NCBI RefSeq assembly: GCF_963676685.1
Contig: NC_092344.1
Location: 91,728,749 to 91,792,748 of the forward strand
Direction: 5' to 3'
From: Mytilus edulis
Taxonomy: Eukaryota > Mollusca > Bivalvia > Mytilida > Mytilidae
DNA length: 64,000 nucleotides
Positions 1-11,900 of this stretch are shown one piece after another. Each line of letters opens with the position of its first letter. Within the stretch, counting starts at the first letter, position 1. The notes beneath the pieces were generated by a model that had not been told where the DNA came from, did not search any database, and was given only the letters and a program-made list of their open reading frames with translations. The position numbers and the translations under genes were made by a program.

Positions 1-1000
1 CGACAGGCAATATTTTGATTTGTTGTTGGGCTTCGTTAGTTCCATTGTATGCTTTTTATTTGTTTGATGCAGCTTTAGTTTACCAAAGTTTTTCTTCAAT
101 CTCCAATCAAATGTTGCCCAAACATAAAATGCAAATCCATCATGAACAGGGAATATCAAGTAAGTATATGTTCTCAATCACGTGAGGAGAAAAAAACACT
201 GACTAAAGATCTGGTAATACCATCAAGTAATTATAGTCAATTACCACTAGCTGTGTCAATCCAGTGCTTATAAATGAAATAAACGATGTATAAATGTCGT
301 GCATCAGAAGCGCTTTTCTGAATTTACTTTTCACCAGGAATGTTCAAACCCGAATATGTGAAAGCCAGTAGTGCGTAAATACGCTGCAACATTTGGAGCT
401 ATATGACCAAATTAACATATACGGAATAACCAAACTTATCTTGGGTTAAATTTACGCGAGTAAGTCGGAAAAAAATATAACAAATATACTGAACTTCAAA
501 CATTTATAACGGGAAAGTTCATAAAAACTAACAAAGCAAAGCACTATCATTTAACGGAACAAGTGAAAAACAAATGCCCTAATACTACATCATACATGTT
601 AAAATGATTTCTTAATTTATGAACAGACTTCGGATGTACCGTTTAAACGAAATAAAGGTTAGCAATTGGAGAATCAATGATTACAGATTTAGGCAGAATA
701 TTTCTAAATATACAAATGTCACATAACATAACTTAAGACATCCTTAACTATTTTGTCCATTTTTTTGTAATATCCTTTTGGTGTAGTTCGGTACTTATGC
801 ATCGCGCCATTGTGTTGCTTTGCTGTGGTAATATTTTGTATTATTGTCTTTCGTGTGTGCCTATGTGCTTTGTCTTAAAGTCATTTCGTTTTTCTTTGTT
901 GCCATCTTTTTTTATTTTTATACTGATTAAAATCATAACACAATGTTGACAACCGTACCCTATTTTTTTTTTTACATTTTTACCTAATATGTAGATATAA
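1..1000. other. intergenic, nothing recognised
   Basis: AT-rich sequence with short homopolymer runs. I see no open frame with protein character and no repeat family I recognise in this stretch. Confidence 0.5.
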
Positions 1001-1330
1001 AAAGATGTGGTATGATTGCTAATGAGACAACTATCCATCCAAGTTACAATTTGTAAAAGTAAATGTTTGTTTGTTTTGTGAACCCATTATTGTCTATATC
1101 ATGGAGTTTTATGTGCCTGTCATGCAAGTGAGAGGTTTATGTAGCTATAAAGGTTTAATCCACCATGCATAAGAAAATGTCTGTACCAAGTCAGGAATAT
1201 GACATCAGTTTTACATTTGTTTGATGGGTTTGAGCTTTTGATTTTCCTAATTGATTAGGAACTTTCCGTTTCGTATTTTCCTCGGAGTTCAGTATTTTTG
1301 TTGTTTTACTTTTTACAATCCTTATTATAT
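1001..1330. repeat. mussel dispersed repeat fragments (families R1 and R2)
   Basis: The stretch at about 1004-1035 matches the very common mussel R1 family, whose core reads ATGATTGCNAATGAGACAAC. From about 1160 to 1320 follows a reverse copy of a second family (R2): it carries the complement of the 'tggtacag...' motif and the words GGAACTTTCCGTTTCG and TTCAGTATTTTTGTTG. These words recur near 4340-4400 and, reversed, near 2795-2830. Family identity is recalled, not searched. Confidence 0.55.
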
Positions 1331-2290
1331 TGTTCTTGGAACTATCAACAACAACTTAGGAGTTTGTACACACTTTGTCGAATATGTAGGATGCAGTTCT
1401 TTCATCACATATGACTTTTATTAAGACTCCAAGATAAACGAAGTCATAATTCTCATCTGGAGAGTAACTCTATCGTTTCCTAAACATTGTAGTTGAATTC
1501 AAATGACTTCGAGTAAGTGACCATTTTCGTCTAACTCTCTTATTAAATAAAACTATATGATACATTACGGTTTGTCAACAACAAATCTAAAATTATCCTT
1601 AATAGAACAGACACTTGGGATTTACCATGCCGTCAATAGTCTGTTGTCGCGACCAAATACGACTCATTGTCTAATATAAATAGTATATACAGTCTGACTA
1701 ATATCATATCTACGGATAGCTTGGATTATGATTTCATTGAAACCGCGTCTGGCCATTAGTTTAAGAATCCTTTTACCTACAATATCTGAAACAACGCCCA
1801 AAATAACAACGTAGACAATCTAGTCTTTTTCTAGCTATTTAGAACAAACATACAGTTAACTACAGACATTTTTTCAAAATATTGCAGCATTTTTGTTGTC
1901 ATTTTGACCTATGTTTCTTCTAATCTCATAAGGGAGAGACATATAGCACAACTGATATTGAGCGTCTTTTTGGAGTACTTGGAAATGTAATAATCTTTCA
2001 AGTCTAGTTTCTTTCAGTTTTGAAATATAAGAGGGCTCAATCCTTCTGATTGTACTTTTTAATTAAATTTTCATATTCCTCGATATCCGATGAAACAGTT
2101 TAGTTTACTTATTTAAAATAAATTGAGTTTACTTATGTATATTTTTCAAGTGTGTCACTGCTGATATATTGATTAAATAGTTGGTGACGAGTACCTATAT
2201 TTCAAATTCTGTATGGTTGATTCTTCCTAATCCAATCGTTTTGTTTCAGAAGTCTGTTCATATTTTTTTCTTTAATCTTGTCATCAATTT
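1331..2290. other. intergenic, nothing recognised
   Basis: AT-rich sequence without a convincing coding frame or recognised repeat. Confidence 0.45.
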
Positions 2291-2700
2291 TTAGTTGCTT
2301 AGTAGTATGTGAATCATCAGCTAAGTAGTCAGTACTTCGGTACTGACACATGATGTATAGCAAACTATCTAAAGGAGGGGGGTCATCTAAAATTGCTAGT
2401 TTATACATTTTCTCTTTTTAATATTTGGTTTATAGGTATTCAACCTTTTTGGTCCCTATCCATCCTTGGCTCCCAAATATATATGGCTTTGAACGTTGCT
2501 GACAATGATAAATCCAGAAAAACGCGTAGGACGCATGACATTTATAGCGTGTTCAGTTATTTTTTTTAACAGCACTGAATTGATAACTCTGCTGGTGGAT
2601 TATCAGTCCCCAAGAATATCATCAGCTCAGTAGCTAGTCTTCGGGACTGACATGATTTATAACAAACTTTCCAAAACTTCTCTTTTATAGATTTTATACA
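2291..2700. repeat. diverged local direct repeats and R8 dispersed repeat
   Basis: A segment around 2317-2366 (CATCAGCTAAGTAGTCAG, then TACTTCGG and ACTGACA) recurs in diverged form at about 2620-2675. Between them, at about 2448-2570, lies a copy of a mussel repeat (R8) with the words CATCCTTGGCT and AAAAACGCG. A second diverged copy sits at 3048-3160 and a shorter one at about 10010-10060. Confidence 0.5.
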
Positions 2701-2762
2701 GAAACTTAAGTTTCAACACCCTCATGCAATATTGGCATTGGATGGATTTGGTTATATTTAAA

Positions 2763-4410
2763 GATGGATACAAAGTAAAATCACAAAAATACTGAATTCC
2801 TAGGAAAAATTCAATACGGAAAGTCCCTAGTCAAACGTCAACATGCTATACTCGCTATACCCGAATATATGAAAAAAGGCTATCTAGCTTTTTATATTTT
2901 CCTATGCTAAGCTATAGAATCAAGAGTTGTAAGTGGTAAAGTTGAAAATATTCCTTTAAAAATTTCCGGGCTACTTCGTGAGTTTGTTGATCGTCAGGAA
3001 ATATCTGCTGCACATATGAAGACGGATGTGGTTCATAGTTCCAACGATTTAAGTCCCTGTACATCCTTGGCTTTCAAATATACGGCTTTGAAGGTAAATT
3101 CAGAAAAAACGCTACGGACGAATGGAATTTATACCGTGATGTTTTCATATTTTTTTTCTCATTCAGGTGGATGTCTTTCCTTTCCGTGTAACATTTCAAA
3201 CTTATTGTTTCCTTTTTTTTATTTTGAGACTGGAATGTTTAAATACCTTGTCATATTCGATGATAACAATTGAAGATTTGCTAATTTTGTGATCAATCTT
3301 GCTGTTATGTTTCACTTGTACGAACTGCTTCTCTAATGGAGGACCTTAATCATCATTGTCAATGGAGAACTTAATCGATGATAACAATTGAAGATATTGA
3401 TGTTGAAGGGATTTTATTGAGAAACCCCAGTTAACTGCTAATTCCTGAAAAGAATTTACACGACACAATTGAACATCTTAAATAATCTAATATGATAAAA
3501 TGTTATGTCTTGGTTCTTTCTTGTTAATCTGTCGGAAGAAAGCGAAACGTTCCCAAACTTTTCTGACTCATTATCCTGAAGCTCTGACATTTGAAAATAT
3601 TGAATAAAAATACCCAAAATATCAAACTCCAAAGAAAGTTAAACACGGAACGTCCTTTATTAAACAGCAAAATCAAAAGCTTAAACACATTATACGAATG
3701 GAAAACAACTGCCATATTTCTGACTTGGTACAGGCAATTCCTTATGTAAAAAAGTGGATTGAACCTGATAATCCATAGTTCCTAAAATCATATTCTGCAA
3801 ATGTAATAGAACTGTCAAAAGAGTACTCATCTGCAATGGTACAACAAAAACGAGACGAAAAATACCAAAGAGATATTCAAACTCATATAGAAAACAAACT
3901 GACAATGCTATGGCAAAAAAATGAAAAGTACACAGCACATAAAAGACTGAGAAACACGAGCCACGCCAAAAACCGGTGGTTATCTCAGGTGCTTCGGAAG
4001 GGTAGGCAGATCTGCTTCATATGTGGCATCCGTTGGAGTGCTCAGTTAAGTACAAATCTGCAGCTGGCGATAAGTCGAATTCGGTGAGTCATATTTAGTT
4101 ATAAATGGACAGGATTATGGTTACAACAACTGGTGCACATCCGTCGTCATATGTGCAGCAGATATTTCCTAACGATCAACAAACTCACGAAGTAGCCCGA
4201 AAAAAATGTAAAGGAATATTTTCAACTTTACCACTTACAACTCTTGGTTCTATAGCTTAGCATAGGAAAATATAAAAAGCTAGATAGTCTTTTTTCTAAT
4301 ACTAGTATTCGAGTATAGCGAGTATATCGGGTTGACGTTTGATTAGGGACTTTCCGTTTTGAATTTTTCCTAGGAATTCAGTATTTTTGTGACTTTACTT
4401 TGTACCCACC
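2763..4410. mobile_element. 1.65-kb element with about 270-bp terminal inverted repeats
   Basis: The left arm (2763 to about 3034) is matched by its reverse complement at about 4124-4410. Shared words include TACTGAATTCCTAGGAAAAA, the ACTCGCTATA and CTATCTAGCTTTTTATATTT words, and the AAACTCACGAAGTAGCCCG word. The arms differ by scattered substitutions, so the element is not fresh. The interior holds pieces of other families: an R8 copy (3048-3160), an R2 piece in the 3600-3770 region and an R3 piece (about 3840-4110). No transposase frame is visible, so it is either a non-autonomous element or a composite built from inverted copies of R2. I could not fix a target-site duplication. Confidence 0.65.
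3836..4110 (+). repeat. dispersed repeat R3, copy 1
   Basis: Contains AACAAACTGACAATGCTATG, GAAACACGAGCCACGCC, GGTGGTTATCTCAGGTGC, a GGCATCCGTTG word and GAATTCGGTGAGTCA. The same order of words appears at 5745-6010. The 83-codon open frame here is a by-product of the repeat; I see no domain in it. Confidence 0.55.
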
Positions 4411-5059
4411 TTACAAATACTTGTGTAATAGGAAAGATAACTCAAATTCTTTACTTCTAGTTCTTATCAGCAACATATTCAAATGTTCTGTTCCCAGAGG
4501 AAAGGAAAGGAAAGATCGATCACCCCTCGTACATTGACATTTTTATTGAAAAGTAAAGATACGGTATATACGATTATTCCACAAAGAGTGAGAGGTGGCA
4601 CAACTTTCAGGTTGTACTGAGTATGGTCTGCTCTGTTCATTGTTACACATGCTTGTTATGTTCTTATTGTGATAAGAAGTGTCATATGTTTACTTGTATG
4701 CATTAACATTTTTCAATTATACTTTTCAAAAATTAGTAATACTGTTTACATACTGTTTTGCTAACTCAGTAAATGGGATATAATGATTATTATATAGATC
4801 AACTGTCAAAAAGTAGTCAATTCTAGGTGATAAATTATTTTGTATCTTTTATTACAAATTCTATTTTTTCATAATATAATGTTGATACGTACAAAGAGAT
4901 ACAACTCTTATCTTCCTTCTTTTCCATGCACAACATATACATTAAAACCAATAATTGTTTTAGATACTTTTATCTTTATTTTCTCAATTAATATTTAACA
5001 CAAATGATATATTGAAACTACATTGTATCTAATAAGAATTAAGCCTCATATACAATTAA
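4411..5059. other. intergenic, nothing recognised
   Basis: AT-rich sequence with many short T and A runs. No coding frame or known repeat is evident. Confidence 0.45.
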
Positions 5060-5340
5060 AGATTGTCGTCGATTATCTCAACGTGATTAGTTTTTTTCTC
5101 GCTTGAGCCGAGACGACGAAAGCGAGAAAAGTTATCGAGTTGCGATGACCAATGATAATCTGTTTATCGCTATTTTACCTATGACGACGTTGTCAGTTTC
5201 ATGTCAATTTCATTAAGAAAGCCACGTGCCCCCTTAGTTTTTAGCAATAATTTTCTCATCACTCGACTCTGCTGAGAAAGAAAACTATCAGTCCGTAGGA
5301 TCAAAGGAAAATTTCGTAAATTAGCGATAATAAGGATTAA
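5060..5340. repeat. probable mussel dispersed repeat
   Basis: Less AT-rich than its surroundings, with several TCGATTATCTCAACG and GATGACCAATGATAATC type words and short internal inverted repeats such as TTTTTCTCGCTT with AAGCGAGAAAA. I recall similar dispersed sequence in mussel genomes. No coding frame. Confidence 0.4.
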
Positions 5341-5344
5341 TATC

Positions 5345-5525
5345 ATTTTGAATTTTTTTTATACATTTTTCGTACATGAATGACAGTGCCACATAAGCCT
5401 CTAAAGGCTGGTTGGTATAAATATACATATTTATTGACTGCATATGTTTAAAAATGTAATAACTTGTATTTCATGTATGTGTACCAAGTTGTACTTTGAA
5501 ATAAAAAAATATCTATCTATACATA
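5345..5525 (+). repeat. LINE-like 3' tail
   Basis: A stretch ending in GAAATAAAAAAATATCTATC and a short TATC microsatellite (about 5496-5520). A polyadenylation-like word followed by a simple repeat is typical of 3' ends of RTE or Jockey type LINEs. No coding part remains here. Confidence 0.4.
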
Positions 5526-5744
5526 CATAAACACGCGCTACATGATTAAAAAAAATATGATTAAAACAAAATCATCTTTATGTCAATGTCGACGTAATAA
5601 CTACTATGCTGATGAAACTGTCAGCCCATATCTTAGTAACAACATACATACCCTCTATCGTATCATTATGTTTCAATCTTGCTTGTTCAGACTATGCTGA
5701 CTTTAAACAAGTGTGACTGCTCATTGCGCAAACAAATCTCCAAA

Positions 5745-6050
5745 AGAAGAGTTAAAGATACCAAACTCATAAATCGAAAATAAACTGACAACGCCATGAC
5801 TTAAAAATAAAAAGACAAACAGAAAAATAGTAAAAAAAGACACAAAATAAAAAACTAAAGACTTAGTAACACGAACCCCACCACAAACTGGGGGGATCTC
5901 ATGTGCTCAAGAAGGGAAAGCAGATCCTGCTCAACGATTGGCATCCGTCGTGTTGTTCATGTTATTACAAACCCGGTAAATAGTGTAATTCGGTAGGTCA
6001 CGTTCGTGGTGAAAAGAGCAGTGGATTGTAGTTACGACATAAGGAACATG
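5745..6050 (+). repeat. dispersed repeat R3, copy 2
   Basis: Shares the ordered words AATAAACTGACAACGCCATG, GTAACACGAACCCC, GGGGGATCTCATGTGCTC, GGCATCCGTCG and GTAATTCGGTAGGTCACG with copy 1 at 3836-4110. It is AT-rich and non-coding. Confidence 0.55.
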
Positions 6051-6450
6051 ATTTATATAGCAATAATCATGAGCTTACTTGTTTGTTTGTTAATTAATGG
6101 TTACTTTCACTTTATACGAACTTGGTTATATGGTAATAGTTTGTAACCCGGATTTGTTTTCTCTTAATCGATTTATGACTTTCGAACAGCGGTATACTAC
6201 TGTTGCCTTTATTTATTGGTGAATGACATAAAGTATCCGAAGAGAACCATCCACATCTGGCAGGGAAACTGGCAATATTTTATCAGAACACACATCACAA
6301 TTCACAACCTCAGAGTCGACAGGTTAGTGAGCACAATAGATGAAATAATTAGAGCACTAAGACCCCTGGATCGCACTTGATTAAGTCGAATACGTGTCAT
6401 GTACACGAATTATGGTGTGATACATTAGGATTTGTTTCTTTGATAACTAA
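6051..6450. other. intergenic, nothing recognised
   Basis: No coding frame or repeat recognised. The segment ends where the R4 repeat begins. Confidence 0.4.
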
Positions 6451-6455
6451 ATGAA

Positions 6456-6990
6456 ATCATCATAGATACCAGGATTGAAATATTGTGTTTGTGCCAGACA
6501 CGCGTTTCATTCTCAAAGACTCATCAGTGTCGCTCGAATCCAAAAAAAAAAAAAAAGGGCCAAAAGTGTTGCCAAATACAGCTAAGGTGATCTAATTCTG
6601 AGGTAGAAAATCCTTTAGAATTTCATGAATTCAAAGTTTTGTAAATAGTTAATTTATAATTATGACCATATCAATGATAATTCATGTCAACACAGAAGTG
6701 CTGACTCCTGGGTTGGTGATAACCTCGAGGAATAAAAACTTCACCAGGAGTGGCATTGACCCAGTGGTTGTAAATTAACTCATCATAGATACCAGGATTG
6801 AAATATTGTATTTGCGCCAGACACGCGTTTCATCTACAATAGACTCATCAATTACGCTCGAATACAAAAAAGGTAAAAGGCCAAATAAATTGAAAAGCTG
6901 CAGAGCATTGATGACCAAAATTTCCTACTAGTGTTGCCAAAAACAAATACAAATAATCATGAGGTAGAAAATCCTTAGTATTTCAAAAAA
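6456..6990 (+). repeat. two head-to-tail copies of SINE-like repeat R4
   Basis: The word CATAGATACCAGGATTGAAA starts copies at about 6460 and 6784, about 324 bp apart. Each is followed by CCAGACACGCGTTTCAT, GACTCATCA and CGCTCGAAT, an A-rich tract and GAGGTAGAAAATCCTT. Copy 1 also carries the later part (ATGACCATATCAATGATAAT, then GTTGGTGATAACC and GACCCAGTGGTTGTAAAT); copy 2 stops near 6990. I recall this as one of the most frequent mussel dispersed repeats, often found as head-to-tail partial copies. Confidence 0.7.
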
Positions 6991-7917
6991 GGAGCGTTGA
7001 ATTGCTCAAAATGAGATTTGATTATATTAATGCTTTTTATCTGTTGGTTTAATACAAAGATTTTTTAGATACCTTTTTGCTGTGGCTTTCTTATTCTAAA
7101 TTTCCTGCTGCTTTAAGATAAAATTTCCATCTGATATCCGACGTGACAGACTGTAAAACAAAAATCATAAACTGTGTTACAAGTACTGTATGAGGGTCTT
7201 AAAACATTTTTTTTTCAATTCTTTTTAAAGGTTGTGTGGAATTTAAACCTTTATAAGATTTTAAAATATGAATATTTTAATTAAAATTATCGATATAAAT
7301 AAACGAATTTGCGTTATCTAACAAATGAAATTAGCAGCAATAGTATAACAATTAACTGCCCAAAATACGAATTTTGACACTACATTTCTTTTGAGGGATG
7401 TTCCAGACCAAATTATTATGAAGAGTTCGTTAACCATTCAACAAGAGCTGATAAAAAGGAAGCTTGATCTTAGGTCTAAGAAGGAATAATTAAAACTTAA
7501 TAATTCATTCCTAAATACAATACTGACAATAATAACGCACCAATGAGAGAAGAAGGAAGTATCATCTTCAGTAGCAAATATAGCTGAGGAATATTATCTT
7601 CGTGAAATTGTACACCATCTCCCTACTGATATATATCCACTTATTTTAAACGTTTTCGGTTTTTCCAAGTCACGAAAGCCCCTTGTGCAAGGTATACACT
7701 CAATTGTTTTGTAGATGTACTACATTTGTATATTCGGCATAATACCTCTATTCAAGGGATTACTAAAAATAGGTAGTCAGTCAATCGCAACAGGGTGATA
7801 TTTTTTTATAAAGCATTATGGTTAAATCACGGTCAATGTCGATATTTTAAATATCTTAAAATTGCACATTGCTAGAAATTGCGCATTACTTTGCACCAGG
7901 AAGCAATATCTGACTGT
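6991..7917. other. upstream region of the GAREM-like gene
   Basis: AT-rich non-coding sequence before the first coding exon. I cannot place a promoter or a 5' untranslated exon. An in-frame TGA at 7911-7913 shows that the reading frame of exon 1 does not extend further upstream. Confidence 0.4.
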
Positions 7918-7931
7918 ATGTAAATAATGCA
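7918..7931 (+). promoter_or_regulatory. candidate upstream start codons before the GAREM-like ORF
   Basis: An ATG directly followed by TAA (7918-7923, a start-stop element) and a second out-of-frame ATG (7927-7929) lie just before the main ATG at 7932. If they are in the mature 5' leader they would lower initiation at the main start. Whether they are transcribed is not shown by the sequence. Confidence 0.35.
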
Positions 7932-8943
7932 ATGGAATCGACAGAAGAAACAATTGATTGGTCAGAAAAATCTGCACCCCTCAAAGAAATACTCAGAGAC
8001 GAGAAACTGCCTATTCTCGTTAAAGTGGCAACAGGTTTTTATAACAATGATAGCGAATCATTTTCTCCAGGTGATCTCATAAGGCTGGATTGTCATAAGT
8101 ACATTCAAAAGGTGAGAGCTGATGTTTTATCTGCAAAAAATAAAAAAATAGAAGAGATATTTATTCCGCTTGAATACAAAGGGAAAGTTACAACTACAGG
8201 AGTAAGAACGAAGGGAAAAGCTTTCCATTCTGTTGAAGAGTTAATAAAAGTTTTTCCTCGGTATGTAACTGTGACCGAGGCTTTCACATCACGAAATACA
8301 GAACGTTTTTCAGCAAGAACAGTTGAAAAAGGAGACAGTCTTGAACTTGATAGATTTCTTGATGGAATAGGTTTAGTTTGCACGGATATGAAAACTGGTG
8401 AACTTTTTGTCATTTCAACATCAGGGCAATACAACCTTACTTCCAAACCAGACAATAATCAGTACACCATAAAAGAGGTGATTGATCGCTTTCCTTTACC
8501 TCAAACTGTAACATTTGTCGATGAAGAGGTACAGAAATTTTTTACAACAAATCTTGATGAAGCACTACCCAATATCTGCACATTTACTGGTAGTTTGACA
8601 CTTTTGGGATTCATTACCGAAGAAGTTGTCGTAGGCCATAGTAAGCCTCAGACATCACAGAAGGATGAGGGAAAGTTTGTACAGAGAAATGTCATCATGT
8701 TACCTACAAACGGGGATATCGTGAAAGAACTTGAAGTGTATCTTGCCATCAATCAAGGCGACAAAGATTATGAAATTTTACTGTCAACAAATGTTTCACA
8801 AAGCCAAGATATGTCAGCTGTTGATAGCATGCTGTATGTTGATATGGTTAAAAAGCAAAGACCTATGATAAATCTGAAGATCAGAGAAGAAGTGCCATAT
8901 TCTGTACCACCTCCAAAACTTCCTCCTAGAAGACAAAGTTCAG
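7932..8943 (+). CDS. GAREM-like exon 1: CABIT region and SH3 ligand
   Basis: A 1012-bp open exon encoding residues 1-337 plus one base (phase 1 donor, CAG then GTATAAGT). Two similar halves can be made out: FHSVEELIKVFPRYVTVTE in the first and TIKEVIDRFPLPQTVTF in the second, as expected for the two-part CABIT fold. The exon ends right after the proline-rich VPPPKLPPRR ligand. Confidence 0.9.
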
Positions 8944-11900
8944 GTATAAGTTAACATTTTATAAATTAAAATGAAAATAAAAATAAATGAGTTGTGGATA
9001 TCTTACGTTTATATCATGACTGTAGATGGAAAAAACTGTAGGTTCCATGGAGCCCGGGATTATTGCTATAACTATTGGATCAATTATAGTTTTGAATACT
9101 ATAGTATCTAAAACACAATAATTGGCTAAACTTGTCATTTAAAAGTTATTAGAGACAATTGTCGATTTTTATCATGTTGACATAATACTTGTAGGACTTA
9201 TTTTCCTAATCATTTTGGCTCTTTGAACAATAATTTTAAACCAAAAACCCAAAACTAGAAAGAAATGTCAATTATTCGTCTTAGAATTAGCCTTACCATT
9301 TTGTTCGTGTTGACTTGTTTGTAGATCTGGTCTTGCTGAGTATTTATGTTATTTAAAATCTCTATCTATGTGTTATAGTTTATTTATAAGACATTAACTT
9401 AAAAACATGAACAATGAAAGGCAAATTAACTGCCATTTCGGTCATTGCAACTTACTATTGAATCTTTTCTTGCTGGTGAGTTTAACTGTTTACAGATTTT
9501 CTCTATCTTCTATAGTTTCGCCTAAGACGGGAATAGTATCAGTGAAGGGTTATAAGACATCAACACTTATAGTTGATTGATTATTTTGACCATTTTGACT
9601 TATGTATAGGTCTAGTTAAGTAAGGCAACTCCGCTTATTTAGTTTTTATATCTATTTATTGTAATTATCAAGGTTATAATTACCCGGTACCTGACGAAAA
9701 AAGTGTAAAAAATGTTATTCAGTGCAACCCATGTTTTGGCCTAAGAGCCATGCAACCAAGTCCAAAATGAAGTTGACTGAAAAAAAGGTTGTGTCGATAT
9801 ATGTAGCTGGTCATTTAAAACTGCTGTTACACGTTCCCATTATAGCCATAATCGCAAAAATGGTTAAAAAAACGGCTTTAATATGGCCTTTGACTTCGGA
9901 AATTTTGAAGAAACTTTGGTTCTAACTCCCTCGAGTAATTATGGTAGATTTAGTTGATATATAGGGTTCTTTTTTACTCTTGATCAAGTATTTTTTATTA
10001 TCCTTGGATTTCAGAGTTTTGTTTTAAGCGTTCCTGATGAAGATTCAGAAAAGCACTAAGGACACACCAAATCAATGAAGCATAAGTTTAATTTTAAGGG
10101 CATTAACTCTAATAAGGAGTCAGTTTGTGTTTTTGTCATGTTAATTTATTTAAAGGTAATGTTTACTTTACTAAAGCCCCGGTCACAACAGATCGTACGA
10201 TTTTTTGTCGTGGAAGATCTATAAAGATCTATAAACTAGTTGTCGTGGCACTGTCGTGCAAACTGTCAAAAAATACTTCGAGTGGTCACACGATATGTCC
10301 CCGATGGGTACACGACAGAGAAAAACAATTGTAATTATGCTGTCGTGGGTTTGTCGCAAGTAGGCCGTACAACAGTCGTGCGACAGTCGTACGACAATTG
10401 TGAGTTGTTTGAGCCTATATTTCAGGTTTTCATGCCATTGGATGCGCGTGTAACTGTCGTGTCACTGTCGTGCCGCTGTCATACTGAATACGAAACATAA
10501 AGACAAAATATACTTCTGCCCTGTCTTTTTCGTACTTGAAAGTTATTGGATAGTAAGAAAGCTATTTGGATTAAACCTTGTGAAATTTGCATGCATTTAC
10601 GTTATTGTATAGGCAAAATGTATCATTTGGTGTATATAGGAAACATAAACCGTTCTGCTATACTGCTACTATACTTGTGAAAAACACTTGGCAACAGAAA
10701 CGCATTCATCTTATCTATATAAAAAAAATCGACCCAATTTACATAGAAATGGACGTCTTCGTGCATTTGTGATCGCAAATAAAATATGTTCCGGACCTTA
10801 TGAGTATTTGGACCATACGTGTATGGTTGGACCATATTAGTATACCCTTATGGTCATGATATATGCGTATGGTCCAAATACTCATATGGTCCGGAACACA
10901 TACATGATATTCTGTGCGTTGTCGGTCGTCTATTAATTTTTTTCTTTTGTTGATGGATTTGACGTCTTTCTGTGAGTGATTATTTGTTCATGACTTAAAA
11001 CTTACTTGCCAATAATGTAAAACAAGACTTGATTTATAAAAATGTCCAAACAAACCATGATTTTTTTTTAAACATACATCACATCCATTGCAAAAGGCTA
11101 AAATTCGCCAGGTCTTTAATTTCAACTAAGTGAGTTGACTAAATTAATGTTGCGGACCATTTTCCAATTTCCATGCGGTATCCCTATTTTTTTTTTCTCG
11201 CACATCTTTTATGTTTGTTTTTTTCATCCCAAGACCTCTTGGAGCTTTCATTCTATAAAGTGTGTATTTTGCTAATGGTCGAAGGCCATACGGGGACTAT
11301 AGCTTGATAACGCCTGTTGGTCCCTGGAAAGAATGTGTCTGATTGCCTATCACACTTCATATTCTTATTTTAACATGCAGTTATATCTATGATAAGAATG
11401 AAAATTGAATTGTCATTGAGACAAAAACCCAACCAACGAGCAAAAAAAAAAAGAAAAAAAAAGACCAAGATCTTTCGTATCAAGGGAATTGCTATAAATA
11501 TATTTATTTCAGGTTAATAGTATTAGGCCATACTCAAGTTATAAAATAGATCTTGTCGTCAACTTTTGCAAGCAGCTTCTATGTTTCTATAATGCACTGT
11601 TCATCTTTTTTGGGCTTCGACTTTTCCATTGGACAGACAATTTTGTTTTCGACTGTTTTAAAAAGATGCATTTTTTTACAAAATCATACAAGTAAGGAGT
11701 CTCTGACCTTTGGTAGTGTTGTATGTTAATTAATGTTTGTTTATTTATTTGTTTAGGAAATAAGTATGACGTACATTTTCACTGAACTAGGACACTTTTT
11801 ATAATAGTTTTTCGATATCGCTCGGGCAAAAATAATCACGAATATAATGCCTACCCATGTTAAAACTACAATAAAGTATAGTTTGCATCAATTATTTCTT

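Noticed and set aside
6500..6560. CGCTCGAATCC word as a tRNA B-box
   Set aside because: It belongs to the R4 repeat; no matching A-box or cloverleaf could be drawn. No tRNA was found in the window.
8105..8455. 116-codon frame on the - strand
   Set aside because: Antisense shadow of the GAREM-like exon 1, no domain.
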